The notes beneath the pieces are model-generated. The model saw only the letters and a list, made by a program, of their open reading frames with translations, did not search any database and had not been told where the DNA came from. Below, piece after piece: positions 44,559-53,051 of a stretch of DNA of 64,000 bases. The DNA comes from Flavobacteriaceae bacterium R38 (lineage in GTDB: Bacteria; Bacteroidota; Bacteroidia; Flavobacteriales; Flavobacteriaceae), in assembly GCA_009901575.1 (NCBI GenBank), contig WXYP01000001.1, positions 744,001-808,000 of the forward strand, written 5' to 3'. Made by a program: the position numbers and the translations under genes. Positions within the stretch are counted from its first letter, which is position 1; each line of letters starts with the position of its first letter.

Positions 44559-45761
44559 GTGAAAAATATATTTAAAAACATAGGCCCGGGTACGTTGGTT
44601 GCAGCTGCATTCATAGGCCCGGGAACAGTAACTGCATGTACTATAGCAGGAGTGAAATTTGGATATGCTCTTTTATGGGCAATGATATTATCCATTATCG
44701 CCACTATTGTACTCCAGGAAATGGCTGCCAGATTAGGGATTATTACTCAAAAAGGATTAGCAGATGTAATAAAAGAACAAATCAAGTCACCTATCTTAAG
44801 AAAATTTTCTATTGCACTTATTTTAGGAGCTATTGTTATTGGAAATGCAGCATATGAAGCCGGGAATATAGGAGGGGCATCACTTGGACTGGAAGCTATG
44901 TTTGGAGAAGAAATGTGGAGCTATTATCCTGTTATTATAGGAATTATAGCTTTTGTACTCTTATTCATCGGAAATTATAAATTCCTGGAAAGAAGTTTGG
45001 TTATCTTGGTACTGATTATGAGTGTTTCTTTCTTGTTTACAGCACTTATTACCAAACCTAACATAACTGAAGTATTGTCAGGAATGTTTGTTCCTTCTTT
45101 TCCTGAGAATAGTATTCTAACTATTGTTGCGCTAATCGGAACTACAGTGGTGCCATATAATTTATTCCTGCATGCATCCATAGTACAAGAGAAATGGAAA
45201 AGTAAAGACGATTTACCTGCAGCTAAGAAAGATACATACATCTCTATCATGTTAGGCGGAATTGTATCTATGGCAATTATTATCTCTGCCTCAAGCATCC
45301 AGGCAACAGAAGTCTCTAATGTATTAGATTTGGCTAAAGGCCTGGAACCTTTGTTTGGAAGTATGGCAAAATATTTTCTTGGGATAGGATTATTAGCTGC
45401 CGGAATTACTTCTGCCATTACTGCGCCATTGGCTGCAGCTTATGTAGTTAATAGTTGTTTTGGATGGAAAGCTTCTTTAAAAGATTGGAAGTTCAGGAGT
45501 ACATGGATACTTATTTTATTTTTGGGAGTGTTGTTCTTATCCTTTGACATCAAACCCATAAAAGTTATACAGTTTGCACAAGTTGCAAATGGTATTTTAC
45601 TACCGGTGATAGCATCGTTCCTGCTTTGGATAGTCAATAAATCGGTGGTATTAGGGAATTATAAGAATTCAACACTTCAAAATATAGTTGGTGTTATAAT
45701 AGTAATTGTTGCTTTTTTATTGGGAATGAGAAGTGTATTAAAAGTATTTGAAATAATTTAA
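44559..45761 (+). CDS. Nramp-family transporter (YcsG-like), linked to pxpABC
   Basis: The 400-residue membrane protein of the Nramp family has about 11 helices. PGTLVAAAFIGPGTVTACTIAG includes the family's first-helix motif, which has G/P-rich character but lacks the usual metal-binding DPGN. Helix 6 reads GTTVVPYNLFLHASIVQEKW. It begins with GTG at 44559. It is immediately followed by pxpABC with no gap. In Bacillus subtilis the Nramp member YcsG neighbours ycsF/kipI/kipA in the same way. So the substrate may be 5-oxoproline or an amino acid rather than a metal; this is inference from context and from the altered motif. Confidence 0.88.
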   Translation: MKNIFKNIGPGTLVAAAFIGPGTVTACTIAGVKFGYALLWAMILSIIATIVLQEMAARLGIITQKGLADVIKEQIKSPILRKFSIALILGAIVIGNAAYEAGNIGGASLGLEAMFGEEMWSYYPVIIGIIAFVLLFIGNYKFLERSLVILVLIMSVSFLFTALITKPNITEVLSGMFVPSFPENSILTIVALIGTTVVPYNLFLHASIVQEKWKSKDDLPAAKKDTYISIMLGGIVSMAIIISASSIQATEVSNVLDLAKGLEPLFGSMAKYFLGIGLLAAGITSAITAPLAAAYVVNSCFGWKASLKDWKFRSTWILILFLGVLFLSFDIKPIKVIQFAQVANGILLPVIASFLLWIVNKSVVLGNYKNSTLQNIVGVIIVIVAFLLGMRSVLKVFEII

Positions 45762-46505
45762 ATGAAAAATCAAGTAGATATTAATTGTGATGTCGGAGAA
45801 GGCTTAGATAACGAAGCACATATATTTCCATTGATAAGCAGGTGTAATATTGCTTGTGGCGCGCATGCAGGAGATCCTGATACCATTCGAAAAGTGATTA
45901 AACTGGCTAAAGAAAATAATGTTTTAATAGGAGCTCACCCTTCTTACCCGGATAGAGAAAATTTTGGAAGAAAGGTGATGGATATTTCTAAAGAAGACCT
46001 GGTTGATAGTATTGTTTCGCAACTAACTTTGTTTTTTGAAATAGCTACAGAAGAAAAAGTAGATGTAGACCATATTAAGCCGCATGGAGCACTTTACAAT
46101 GAAGCTGCTAAGAATAAAGAAGTAGCAGAAGCAGTCATTACAGCAATTGAAAGAGTAGGAGTAGAGAGTAAGGTGAAATTAATGGCTCCTAATCATTCGG
46201 TAATAGCTAGTCTGGCCCAATCAAAAAACTTTAATTTACTATACGAAGCTTTTGTGGATAGAAATTATAATGAGGATTTGAATTTAGTGTCCAGAAGTAA
46301 TAAAAATGCTCTCATAGAATCGGCAGAAAATGCTGTTGAACATGTGATTAGGATGGTAAATGGAGAAGTACTCACAATTTCAGGGGAACTTGTAAAAATT
46401 AAAGCTTCCAGTTTTTGTATTCATGGTGATAATAAAAATGTATTAGATATTTTAAAACATCTTTTTAAAGAATTACCAGAACAGGGTTTTGATATTTTAA
46501 AATGA
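45762..46505 (+). CDS. pxpA: 5-oxoprolinase subunit A (LamB/YcsF)
   Basis: The 247-residue LamB/YcsF protein works with PxpB and PxpC to open 5-oxoproline (pyroglutamate) to glutamate using ATP. The family signature is clear: VDINCDVGEGLDNE, IACGAHAGDPDTIRKVIKLAKEN, GAHPSYPDRENFGRK, and HIKPHGALYN. Its ATG is next to the Nramp stop, and its end overlaps pxpB by four bases (ATGA). Confidence 0.96.
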   Translation: MKNQVDINCDVGEGLDNEAHIFPLISRCNIACGAHAGDPDTIRKVIKLAKENNVLIGAHPSYPDRENFGRKVMDISKEDLVDSIVSQLTLFFEIATEEKVDVDHIKPHGALYNEAAKNKEVAEAVITAIERVGVESKVKLMAPNHSVIASLAQSKNFNLLYEAFVDRNYNEDLNLVSRSNKNALIESAENAVEHVIRMVNGEVLTISGELVKIKASSFCIHGDNKNVLDILKHLFKELPEQGFDILK

Positions 46506-47230
46506 GCTATTCATTAGCATATAAAGATTTCGGAGAAGCTGCTATTTTAATAGAATGGCCTCAATCTATTGATGACAAAATCCTTCTTGATATTATCAAC
46601 TTTAAAGAGGAAATAGAAAAAAAGCTGGATATCCATCATATTGAATTGATTCCTGCCTACAATTCATTGACTGTAATAAATCATAATAAGGATATAAAGT
46701 TACAAGGATTAAAAGAAGAACTAAAACGTATTTATACTTCGGTAAATAAAAATATAATAGGCAAACAGAAATTATGGGAAATCCCGGTTTGCTATGATGA
46801 AACTTTCGGAATAGATTTGGAGCATATATGTGAAGAAAAAGGAATGAGTAAAGAAGAATTGATTCAATTACATTCCGAAGCAATATACACAGTATACTGC
46901 ATAGGGTTTTTACCAGGATTTATGTATCTGGGAGGGCTATCCAAACGATTAGAAACGCCGAGAAGAGAAACTCCGAGATTAAATATCTTAAAAGGATCTG
47001 TGGGAATAGCAGAAAACCAAACAGGTGTTTATCCGCAGGATTCTCCGGGAGGGTGGAATATTATCGGAAATTCACCGATTAACCTATTTGATATCAATAA
47101 AGAAACTCCTTGTTTTGTTAAAACAGGCGATAAAATTCAATTTAGAGGTATTTCTTTACCAGAATATAAGCTGATGCAAGTAGAAATTGAAGCGGGTGTT
47201 TTTTCTATAGAAAGTAAATGGATTCAATGA
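46502..47230 (+). CDS. pxpB: 5-oxoprolinase subunit B (KipI-like)
   Basis: The 242-residue protein is the KipI-like allophanate hydrolase subunit 1 homologue. AYKDFGEAAILIEWPQ starts it, and the conserved IPVCYDETFGIDLEHICEEKGM and YCIGFLPGFMYLGGL plus SVGIAENQTGVYPQDSPGGWNIIG segments follow. It forms the ATP-dependent oxoprolinase with PxpC, overlapped by four bases. KipI also inhibits a sporulation kinase in Bacillus, a role not expected here. Confidence 0.95.
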   Translation: MSYSLAYKDFGEAAILIEWPQSIDDKILLDIINFKEEIEKKLDIHHIELIPAYNSLTVINHNKDIKLQGLKEELKRIYTSVNKNIIGKQKLWEIPVCYDETFGIDLEHICEEKGMSKEELIQLHSEAIYTVYCIGFLPGFMYLGGLSKRLETPRRETPRLNILKGSVGIAENQTGVYPQDSPGGWNIIGNSPINLFDINKETPCFVKTGDKIQFRGISLPEYKLMQVEIEAGVFSIESKWIQ

Positions 47231-48078
47231 TAAAGATTTTAAAACCTGGATTTTATACTTCTGTTCAAGATAAGGGAAGGTATGGCTATCGTCATCTTGG
47301 GGTTCCGGTATCTGGAGCAATGGATCAAATTTCATATCGATTGGCAAATAAAATTATAGGTAATGATGATGAGGCTGCTGTTTTAGAATTTACAATGACC
47401 GGCCCTATGATAGAATTTGAATCATCTACTGTTATAGCCATTACAGGAGCAGAGATGTCTCCTCAGTTAAATGGTAGTCCGATAGAAAATAATAGACGAT
47501 ATAAAATTGAAAAAGGGAGCATTCTTTCCTTTGGAAGATTACAAAAAGGATTCAGAGGATATCTGGCTGTTTATGGAGGAATTCAAACTAAAAAAGTGTT
47601 GAAAAGCGCTTCTTATATGAAGAATATTACAGAAGCTATTCGGATAGAAAAAAATGAGCAACTCCCTCTTGTAAAATGTATAGATATAGAAGAAAATACT
47701 TTTTTTGTTAAAAAAATAGAAGATCACATATCGACTCAAACTTTAGAGGTTTTTAAGGGACCTGAATATCATCAACTATCAGACAGGCAGTTAGAATCAT
47801 TGTTCTCAAAAGAGTTTACAGTTGCTAAAGAAAACAACAGGATGGCTTATCAATTGGAAGAAACTATTCAACCGCATCCATATTCCTTATTAACATCAGC
47901 AACTTTAACAGGAACAGTTGAATTAACATCATCAGGAAAATTGATTATATTAATGAGAGATGGGCAAACTACAGGAGGATATCCCAGAATACTACAATTA
48001 ACAGAGAAAGCAATTGCTACGCTTGCTCAGAAAAAGACATATGATAAAATTAATTTTAAAATGAAAGTTATTTTCTAG
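47227..48078 (+). CDS. pxpC: 5-oxoprolinase subunit C (KipA-like)
   Basis: The 283-residue KipA-like allophanate hydrolase subunit 2 homologue. I start it at the ATG at 47227 because it forms the four-base ATGA overlap with pxpB; an upstream ATG at 47218 is possible. Motifs are KPGFYTSVQDKGRYGYRHLG, GVPVSGAMDQISYRLANKI, FKGPEYHQ, and SGKLIILMRDGQTTGGYPRI. It completes the PxpABC enzyme. Confidence 0.95.
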   Translation: MIKILKPGFYTSVQDKGRYGYRHLGVPVSGAMDQISYRLANKIIGNDDEAAVLEFTMTGPMIEFESSTVIAITGAEMSPQLNGSPIENNRRYKIEKGSILSFGRLQKGFRGYLAVYGGIQTKKVLKSASYMKNITEAIRIEKNEQLPLVKCIDIEENTFFVKKIEDHISTQTLEVFKGPEYHQLSDRQLESLFSKEFTVAKENNRMAYQLEETIQPHPYSLLTSATLTGTVELTSSGKLIILMRDGQTTGGYPRILQLTEKAIATLAQKKTYDKINFKMKVIF

Positions 48079-48301
48079 AAAGATCAATTTCTGATGCTAA
48101 TAGTTCCATAGATTTAGCTTCACCTAATGCTTCCTGTATCCTGGAAGCATCATCTTTATAATAATCTTTTTTAAGGAAAGTTCTCCATAATGCAGCAATA
48201 AAGTCATTGAAAAGTAAACCATCATTCCATGAAATGAGTTTCTCTTCATAAGCTTTTTCTAATAATTTCTTTACATCTTCCCTATAGTCAACCTGCTTCA
48301 T
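48068..48301 (-). CDS. Hypothetical protein, 77 residues
   Basis: This short soluble, mainly helical protein (KQVDYREDVKKLLEKAYEEK, NDFIAALWRTFLKKDYYKD) has no membrane segment or motif I recognise. Its stop overlaps the end of pxpC by 11 bases on the opposite strand. The composition is protein-like, with charged and hydrophobic residues well spaced, so it is probably real. Function unknown. Confidence 0.55.
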   Translation of the reverse strand: MKQVDYREDVKKLLEKAYEEKLISWNDGLLFNDFIAALWRTFLKKDYYKDDASRIQEALGEAKSMELLASEIDLSRK

Positions 48302-48676
48302 AATGATTTTGAAATTTCATTATAATATAATACAAAAACGAAAATACTATAAGACCTATCAGGAATAAAGGGGATTTTTCCTGTTTTTGATATAGATCTT
48401 TAATTATCTAAAATAACTAAATAGAATAATTCGGGTAAGATAAATAGTTGGAATAATAAAAATACTCATAAGATTTCAATAATAAAAGTATTTTCATAAT
48501 ACAAGCGGGTTTTTAATGTTTTTCAAGGGGATTTTTCCCCTTTTTTATCTGGAATAACCATTGTTATATTGTTGAAAAACAGTAGTATGTGAAATTTAAC
48601 GAATTAAAAAATAAAAAGTAAGATTTTTTGAAGGCAATTTTTCAATACCTTACGAAAAACTTAAATAACGTAAATT
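48302..48676. other. Intergenic stretch with decayed terminator-like repeats
   Basis: These 375 bases hold no supported gene. Two related hairpins occur: an imperfect one near 48367-48395 (AAAGGGGATTTTTCC) and a strong one at 48525-48546. Similar hairpins close the two paralogous genes downstream, which suggests that these are remnants of the same repeated unit. Confidence 0.5.
48525..48546 (+). terminator. Terminator-like hairpin upstream of paralogue 1
   Basis: AAGGGG and CCCCTT form a short stem with a loop of six bases and a T-tract. It has the same form as the terminators after the two paralogues, but no gene ends just before it. Confidence 0.65.
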
Positions 48677-49087
48677 ATGGAAAAGCCCAAAAAAGTAATT
48701 TCTGTAGAAGAAGCTAGATCTTTACAAGATTTCTGGTGTAAAACAAGAGGAAAAGCAATCGAAGAAGAATGCGGTTATGTAGATTGTCGCGAATTCAGTT
48801 ATTCGATAAAAGAACTGGAAGAATATATCGCATTTGTCAAGCATGAAGCTAAGGAAAAAGGATATAAGAAAAAGAGCTTAGGGCTTCGAATTTATTTAGG
48901 TACTTATCCTCCCGAAGGAGATAAACATGATGGTTTATCTACTGTTTTTATTACTCCAACTGGAAAGAAAAAAAACAGGCCAGGAGGTTCTGGAAAAGAA
49001 GGAGTGACTGATGATAGAGATGACAATATTTATGAAATAGATCCATTAAATAGAGGTGGCGTTGGAGATCCACCAATAAATTATTAA
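48677..49087 (+). CDS. Paralogue 1: hypothetical protein lacking signal peptide
   Basis: The 136-residue protein belongs to an unrecognised family shared with the next gene. It begins MEKPKKVISVEEARSLQDFW and has no signal or lipobox. The central EYIAFVKHEAKEKGYKKKSLGLRIYLG matches the paralogue, and the tail NIYEIDPLNRGGVGDPP-x-NY is the same but for one residue. It carries three extra Cys (FWCKTR, EECGYVDC). Predicted alpha/beta. It was probably made by tandem duplication followed by loss of the signal. Function unknown. Confidence 0.75.
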   Translation: MEKPKKVISVEEARSLQDFWCKTRGKAIEEECGYVDCREFSYSIKELEEYIAFVKHEAKEKGYKKKSLGLRIYLGTYPPEGDKHDGLSTVFITPTGKKKNRPGGSGKEGVTDDRDDNIYEIDPLNRGGVGDPPINY

Positions 49088-49115
49088 TTGATAAAAAAGT
49101 TTTCAAGATAAAATT

Positions 49116-49136
49116 AAGGGGGATATTCCCCCTTTT
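49116..49136 (+). terminator. Terminator of paralogue 1
   Basis: AAGGGGG, ATATT, CCCCC, then T-rich DNA. Confidence 0.85.
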
Positions 49137-49278
49137 GTATTTTCAAATACTTTTATTAAGTATTTGAAAATCATTTATTTGTAATTTAGTAATGTATTTG
49201 CTAAAATTTTTATAAACCTAGAACTGATTGTTTTTTAATTACTTTAGATTATTCATTTTAAACCTAAACCAATATATT

Positions 49279-49773
49279 ATGAAGATGATAAATTTAAAAA
49301 AAGAAATGCTTTTATTACTGGGAATAAGTTTCCTGGTATTGTATTCTTGTCAGAAACCGATTGATCCTATAGAAAAGCCCAAAAAAACTATAAGTATCAA
49401 AGAAGCTAAACAACTTCAGGATAATTACATACGTACAAGAAGTGTCATTTTAAAAGATACTTTTGGGTATGAAGATTCAAGAGAAGTTTGGTTTTCTTTG
49501 GAAGAATTAGAACAATATTTAAGTTATGTAAAACAGGAGGCTACCAAAAAAGGATATCAGGATTTAGGCGTCCGTATTTATTTTGGAGCTAATGACCCGA
49601 CGGAAAAACGAAAGTTTGGATTGTCAACTGTTTTTTTGGCACCGACAGGTAAAAAAGAATATCAAAGAGGATCTTTTCTTAATTTTAATTACCAAGACGA
49701 CCATGGTGAAAATATATATGAAATAGATCCATTAAATAGAGGTGGAGTTGGAGACCCTCCGGTTAATTACTGA
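49279..49773 (+). CDS. Paralogue 2: hypothetical lipoprotein
   Basis: The ATG at 49279 starts a 164-residue lipoprotein: KKEMLLLLGISFLVLYSC with a lipobox Cys, then KPIDPIEKPKKTISIKEAKQLQ. From EKPKK on it aligns with paralogue 1. The last residues NIYEIDPLNRGGVGDPPVNY are almost identical. Its promoter region is duplicated downstream, upstream of the sensor operon. An envelope location is expected from the lipobox. The family and function are unknown to me; Asp/Arg/Tyr residues in the tail are conserved at the DNA level too. Confidence 0.8.
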   Translation: MKMINLKKEMLLLLGISFLVLYSCQKPIDPIEKPKKTISIKEAKQLQDNYIRTRSVILKDTFGYEDSREVWFSLEELEQYLSYVKQEATKKGYQDLGVRIYFGANDPTEKRKFGLSTVFLAPTGKKEYQRGSFLNFNYQDDHGENIYEIDPLNRGGVGDPPVNY

Positions 49774-50094
49774 TCTTAAAACTAATTTAAGGGGGAATAT
49801 CCCCCTTTTTTAATTCTTTTTCAATAGTTAATATATTGATTTTTAGTTTTTTAGTTATGTGCGTTGTGATTGTAAAAGTTTTTAGAGATCTAAAATTGCT
49901 TGTTTTTTATTTATCTTAGATTAATGGTTTTTAACCTAAGAATTTTGAGAATATCATAAATGAACAAGAGTAATTTTTAATTGATACTTCTGAATATGAA
50001 GATTAGGGAAAAATTTAATTTTCTATAGAATAATTTAGAAATATAATTAATAGAGTTCCATAAATAGATGAATTTAACTAGTAAATGATAATTA
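49774..50094. other. Intergenic stretch with copy of the lipoprotein promoter
   Basis: These 321 bases contain the terminator at 49789-49811 and, at about 49889-49942, a copy of the upstream region of paralogue 2 (49218-49270), with roughly 80 percent identity by eye. No gene is supported here. It may be the promoter of the sensor operon that starts at 50095 or the rest of a lost third paralogue. Confidence 0.5.
49789..49811 (+). terminator. Terminator of paralogue 2
   Basis: AAGGGGG, AATAT, CCCCC, then six T. Confidence 0.87.
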
Positions 50095-50820
50095 ATGTTT
50101 TCAGTATATTTTAGACATTCAATTTATTTTATTGAACTAATAACAGTAATTGTAGCTATTGTTACTTACAGGTATTATAAAAATTCACCTGCCAAATATT
50201 TTCTTTCTTTTCTTTGGTTTGTTTTGTTCGTAGAAACTATTAGTAAAATTAGATGGTTGTATTTTAATTATTATGATGGAATAATAATTTCTTTTTTGAA
50301 AAGATTTATTTCAGAACCCTTGTTAGAAGCTAAACATATATGGATAGTTAATATTTATGGTATAGCTGCTTACTTAATTTATATTGTCTATTATTATTTG
50401 CTGTCTACAAAAAAGAGAAATAAAAAAATACTGTTTATTATAGGTATTATATTTATGTCTTTTACAGTATTGGATATTGTTATTAATTACGATTTATTTA
50501 ATAAAGATTATTTAAATATAATAACTGTAGTTGGTTCCATAACTTTTCTATTAGCTACCATTATATATTTAGGTGAGGTTTTTAATAGCAATGAGGTTTT
50601 AGCATTTCATAAAACATTAAATTTTTGGATAGTTGTAGGTGCATTAATGTTCCATTTAGGAACAGCCCCAATATTTATTTTTGCAGAAAAACTTAAGTTT
50701 AGTAATACAGCTTACGTATATATATTAGCAACATTTAATCATATCCTTTATGGCTCTTTTATTATTGGATTTATACTGAATGCAAGACAAGAAATACTAA
50801 AAACAAGTAATAATGAGTGA
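50095..50820 (+). CDS. Seven-helix membrane protein of the sensor operon
   Basis: The 241-residue protein is almost wholly membrane: about seven helices with few polar loops (IYFIELITVIVAIVTYR, AKYFLSFLWFVLFVETI, IYGIAAYLIYIVYYYLL, KILFIIGIIFMSFTVLDIVI, TVVGSITFLLATIIYLGE, LNFWIVVGALMFHLGT, VYILATFNHILYGSFIIGF). It overlaps the histidine kinase start by eight bases, so it is likely its sensory or partner subunit. I recognise no enzyme motif. Confidence 0.8.
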   Translation: MFSVYFRHSIYFIELITVIVAIVTYRYYKNSPAKYFLSFLWFVLFVETISKIRWLYFNYYDGIIISFLKRFISEPLLEAKHIWIVNIYGIAAYLIYIVYYYLLSTKKRNKKILFIIGIIFMSFTVLDIVINYDLFNKDYLNIITVVGSITFLLATIIYLGEVFNSNEVLAFHKTLNFWIVVGALMFHLGTAPIFIFAEKLKFSNTAYVYILATFNHILYGSFIIGFILNARQEILKTSNNE

Positions 50821-51583
50821 AGAAATAATAAGCTTGATAGTTTATGTAAGTTTACTGATAGTCATATTGGTAACTTTTGGGATTTTATTTTTTCTTGCTT
50901 ATCAAAAACGAAAAACGCAATTACTGATAGAAAAAGAAGAGCAAAAACGTTATTTTGAAGAAGAACTTTCCAAAGCACAGAATGAGATACAGGAACAAAC
51001 ACTGAAGAATATCAGTTGGGAACTGCATGATAATGTAGGGCAATTACTTTCTGTAGCCAAAATGCAATTGAATATGCTACAGGCGGACCTTTCTGAAGAT
51101 CATCAAAAAAGACTCAAAGAAGCTTCTGATGTATTAGGAAAAGGTTTAACCGAAATGCGACAACTTTCAAGGACTTTAAATACAGATTATGTCTCAAATT
51201 TAGGGTTACAGGATTCTCTGGAAGCAGAAGTTAACCGCTTTAAACGCATGAACTTTTTGCGTATAGAATATGATCATCAGGGAGAAGCTGTTTCTATAAA
51301 TGAAAAAGACGAAATTATAATTTTCCGTATTTTTCAGGAATGTTTTTCAAATTGTATTAAATATTCTAAAGCTACATTACTCAATATTCAAATACAATTT
51401 AGAGAAAAAGAACTCTTTGTATCTGCTACAGACAACGGGGTTGGATTCGACCTGGATAAGGAGTCTAAAGGGTCAGGATTAATGAACATGAGAAAGCGAG
51501 CTGAGCTGATAGGTGCAAAATTATCTATTACAAGCCAAAAAGATCAAGGAGTTTCTGTAACTTTGACATATCCGTATAAGTAA
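50813..51583 (+). CDS. Sensor histidine kinase (HisKA_3/HATPase)
   Basis: The 256-residue kinase has one N-terminal membrane helix (IVYVSLLIVILVTFGILFF), a coiled coil (about 28-65), the HisKA_3 phospho-acceptor box WELHDNVGQLLS (His at about residue 71), and a compact HATPase domain with N-box FQECFSNCIKYSKA and ATDNGVGFD. It lacks a periplasmic sensor, so the seven-helix protein probably supplies sensing. Response regulator follows. Confidence 0.92.
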   Translation: MSEEIISLIVYVSLLIVILVTFGILFFLAYQKRKTQLLIEKEEQKRYFEEELSKAQNEIQEQTLKNISWELHDNVGQLLSVAKMQLNMLQADLSEDHQKRLKEASDVLGKGLTEMRQLSRTLNTDYVSNLGLQDSLEAEVNRFKRMNFLRIEYDHQGEAVSINEKDEIIIFRIFQECFSNCIKYSKATLLNIQIQFREKELFVSATDNGVGFDLDKESKGSGLMNMRKRAELIGAKLSITSQKDQGVSVTLTYPYK

Positions 51584-51590
51584 CAAACTA

Positions 51591-52238
51591 ATGAAAAAGT
51601 ATTCCATAGCTATTGTAGACGATCACCTGTTGTTTGCACAATCTTTGGATTCATTAATTTCCTCATTTGGGAATTATGAAGTCATTTTTCACGCTACCAA
51701 TGGTAAAAACTTCATTGATAATATAGAAAATCAAGGTAAATCACCAGATGTGGTACTCCTTGACATCAATATGCCCATAATGAATGGAATAGAAACAATG
51801 TCCTGGTTAAAAACGAACAAACCAGAATTAAAAACTATTGCATTATCAATGGATGATTCTGAAGAAACCATTATCAAGATGTTACGTTTAGGAGCAAAAG
51901 GGTATCTTTTAAAAGATATTCACCCTGAAGTTTTTAAAAGAGCGATAACAGATGTTATTGAAAAAGGGTTTTATTATTCGGAAAGGATTACAAATACATT
52001 GTTAGATACTCTCGACAAAAAAGAGAAAACAAAAGAAGAAATATTTTTAAAGGATAGGGAAAGGGAGTTTCTTAGATTGGCATGTACAGAAAAAACATAT
52101 AAAGAAATAGCAAGTGAAATGTTTTTATCTCCAAAAACAGTCGACGGCTACCGGGAAACCTTGTTTGATAAATTAGAAGTACGAAGCCGTATTGGCCTCG
52201 TACTTTATGCAATTAAACATAAGTTTATTGAAATTTAA
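51591..52238 (+). CDS. Response regulator, NarL/LuxR family
   Basis: The 215-residue regulator has a receiver domain (IAIVDDHLLFAQSL acidic pair; phospho-acceptor Asp in DVVLLDINMPIMNGIE) and a C-terminal LuxR-type helix-turn-helix (RLACTEKTYKEIASEMFLSPKTVDGYRETLFDKLEV). It lies seven bases after the kinase and likely controls genes nearby, including perhaps the duplicated lipoprotein promoter. Confidence 0.95.
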   Translation: MKKYSIAIVDDHLLFAQSLDSLISSFGNYEVIFHATNGKNFIDNIENQGKSPDVVLLDINMPIMNGIETMSWLKTNKPELKTIALSMDDSEETIIKMLRLGAKGYLLKDIHPEVFKRAITDVIEKGFYYSERITNTLLDTLDKKEKTKEEIFLKDREREFLRLACTEKTYKEIASEMFLSPKTVDGYRETLFDKLEVRSRIGLVLYAIKHKFIEI

Positions 52239-53020
52239 TATTCCGTATTTCCTATCATATCAATTTCTGAAACCTCATCATCATCTCCAAGTACCTCATC
52301 ATAAATACAGAATTGGACTGCATATAATATCGGCATAGTGAAGAATATACCAACGAGGCATGCAAGGAGCCCTAAAAAAGCTAAAATTGTAGCCAAAAGA
52401 ATAAGAACAAATACAATAAAGAAATTTTTGGATACAAGTTTAATACTAAAGTCAAAAGCCTGAAGTGCATTTAAATTTTTGAAAATAATTAATGGCAACA
52501 TTAATATCGTAATAGTAGATAATAATAGGGATACCAAATAATTCATTAACGGAATAAAAAGAACAAACTGGAATAAGTAGGAGAGAAGCCCGCTAATTAT
52601 AGCCACAAGTATTGAAGCAATTATAATATTGCCAAAATAGGGAGCTTTATAATATTCAAAGATAGTTCCTAAACTTAATTCTTTTTGATCTTTAGCATCT
52701 TTGCAAATTTTTATAAATCCTGCGGTCACAGGAGATAACAATGCACTTATTATTATGCTAAAAGATAAAGAACTTAAGAAGAATGGAGCACTTTGAAATG
52801 TTAAAGGGTCAAAACTGTCCAGGCTTGAAAAACTTATCCCCAGGAAAATTGAAAAAAATATAAAAACCAGTATTATAGCGATGATGCCTACTATTAGAAT
52901 TCCCCCGGCTATTATCCCCCAGGTTTTTTTATAAATCTCAAAACTCTTATTAAAAATGTCTCCAATATCCAGGTTATACCCTTCTCTTAATACTTTTTCA
53001 ATTTTTTCTTTTGATTGCAT
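52235..53020 (-). CDS. Hypothetical six-helix membrane protein
   Basis: The 261-residue protein has about six membrane segments and an N-terminal soluble helix (KEKIEKVLREGYNLDIGDIFNKSFEIYKK), a pattern common to Bacteroidota membrane proteins of unknown function with a DUF975- or GPDPase-membrane-domain-like shape. The acidic tail (GDDDEVSEID) is notable. I cannot assign a role. It overlaps the end of the response regulator gene by four bases on the opposite strand. Confidence 0.72.
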   Translation of the reverse strand: MQSKEKIEKVLREGYNLDIGDIFNKSFEIYKKTWGIIAGGILIVGIIAIILVFIFFSIFLGISFSSLDSFDPLTFQSAPFFLSSLSFSIIISALLSPVTAGFIKICKDAKDQKELSLGTIFEYYKAPYFGNIIIASILVAIISGLLSYLFQFVLFIPLMNYLVSLLLSTITILMLPLIIFKNLNALQAFDFSIKLVSKNFFIVFVLILLATILAFLGLLACLVGIFFTMPILYAVQFCIYDEVLGDDDEVSEIDMIGNTEY

Positions 53021-53051
53021 AAATTAATTTTTCGGTTGGTTTTTGTAATTA

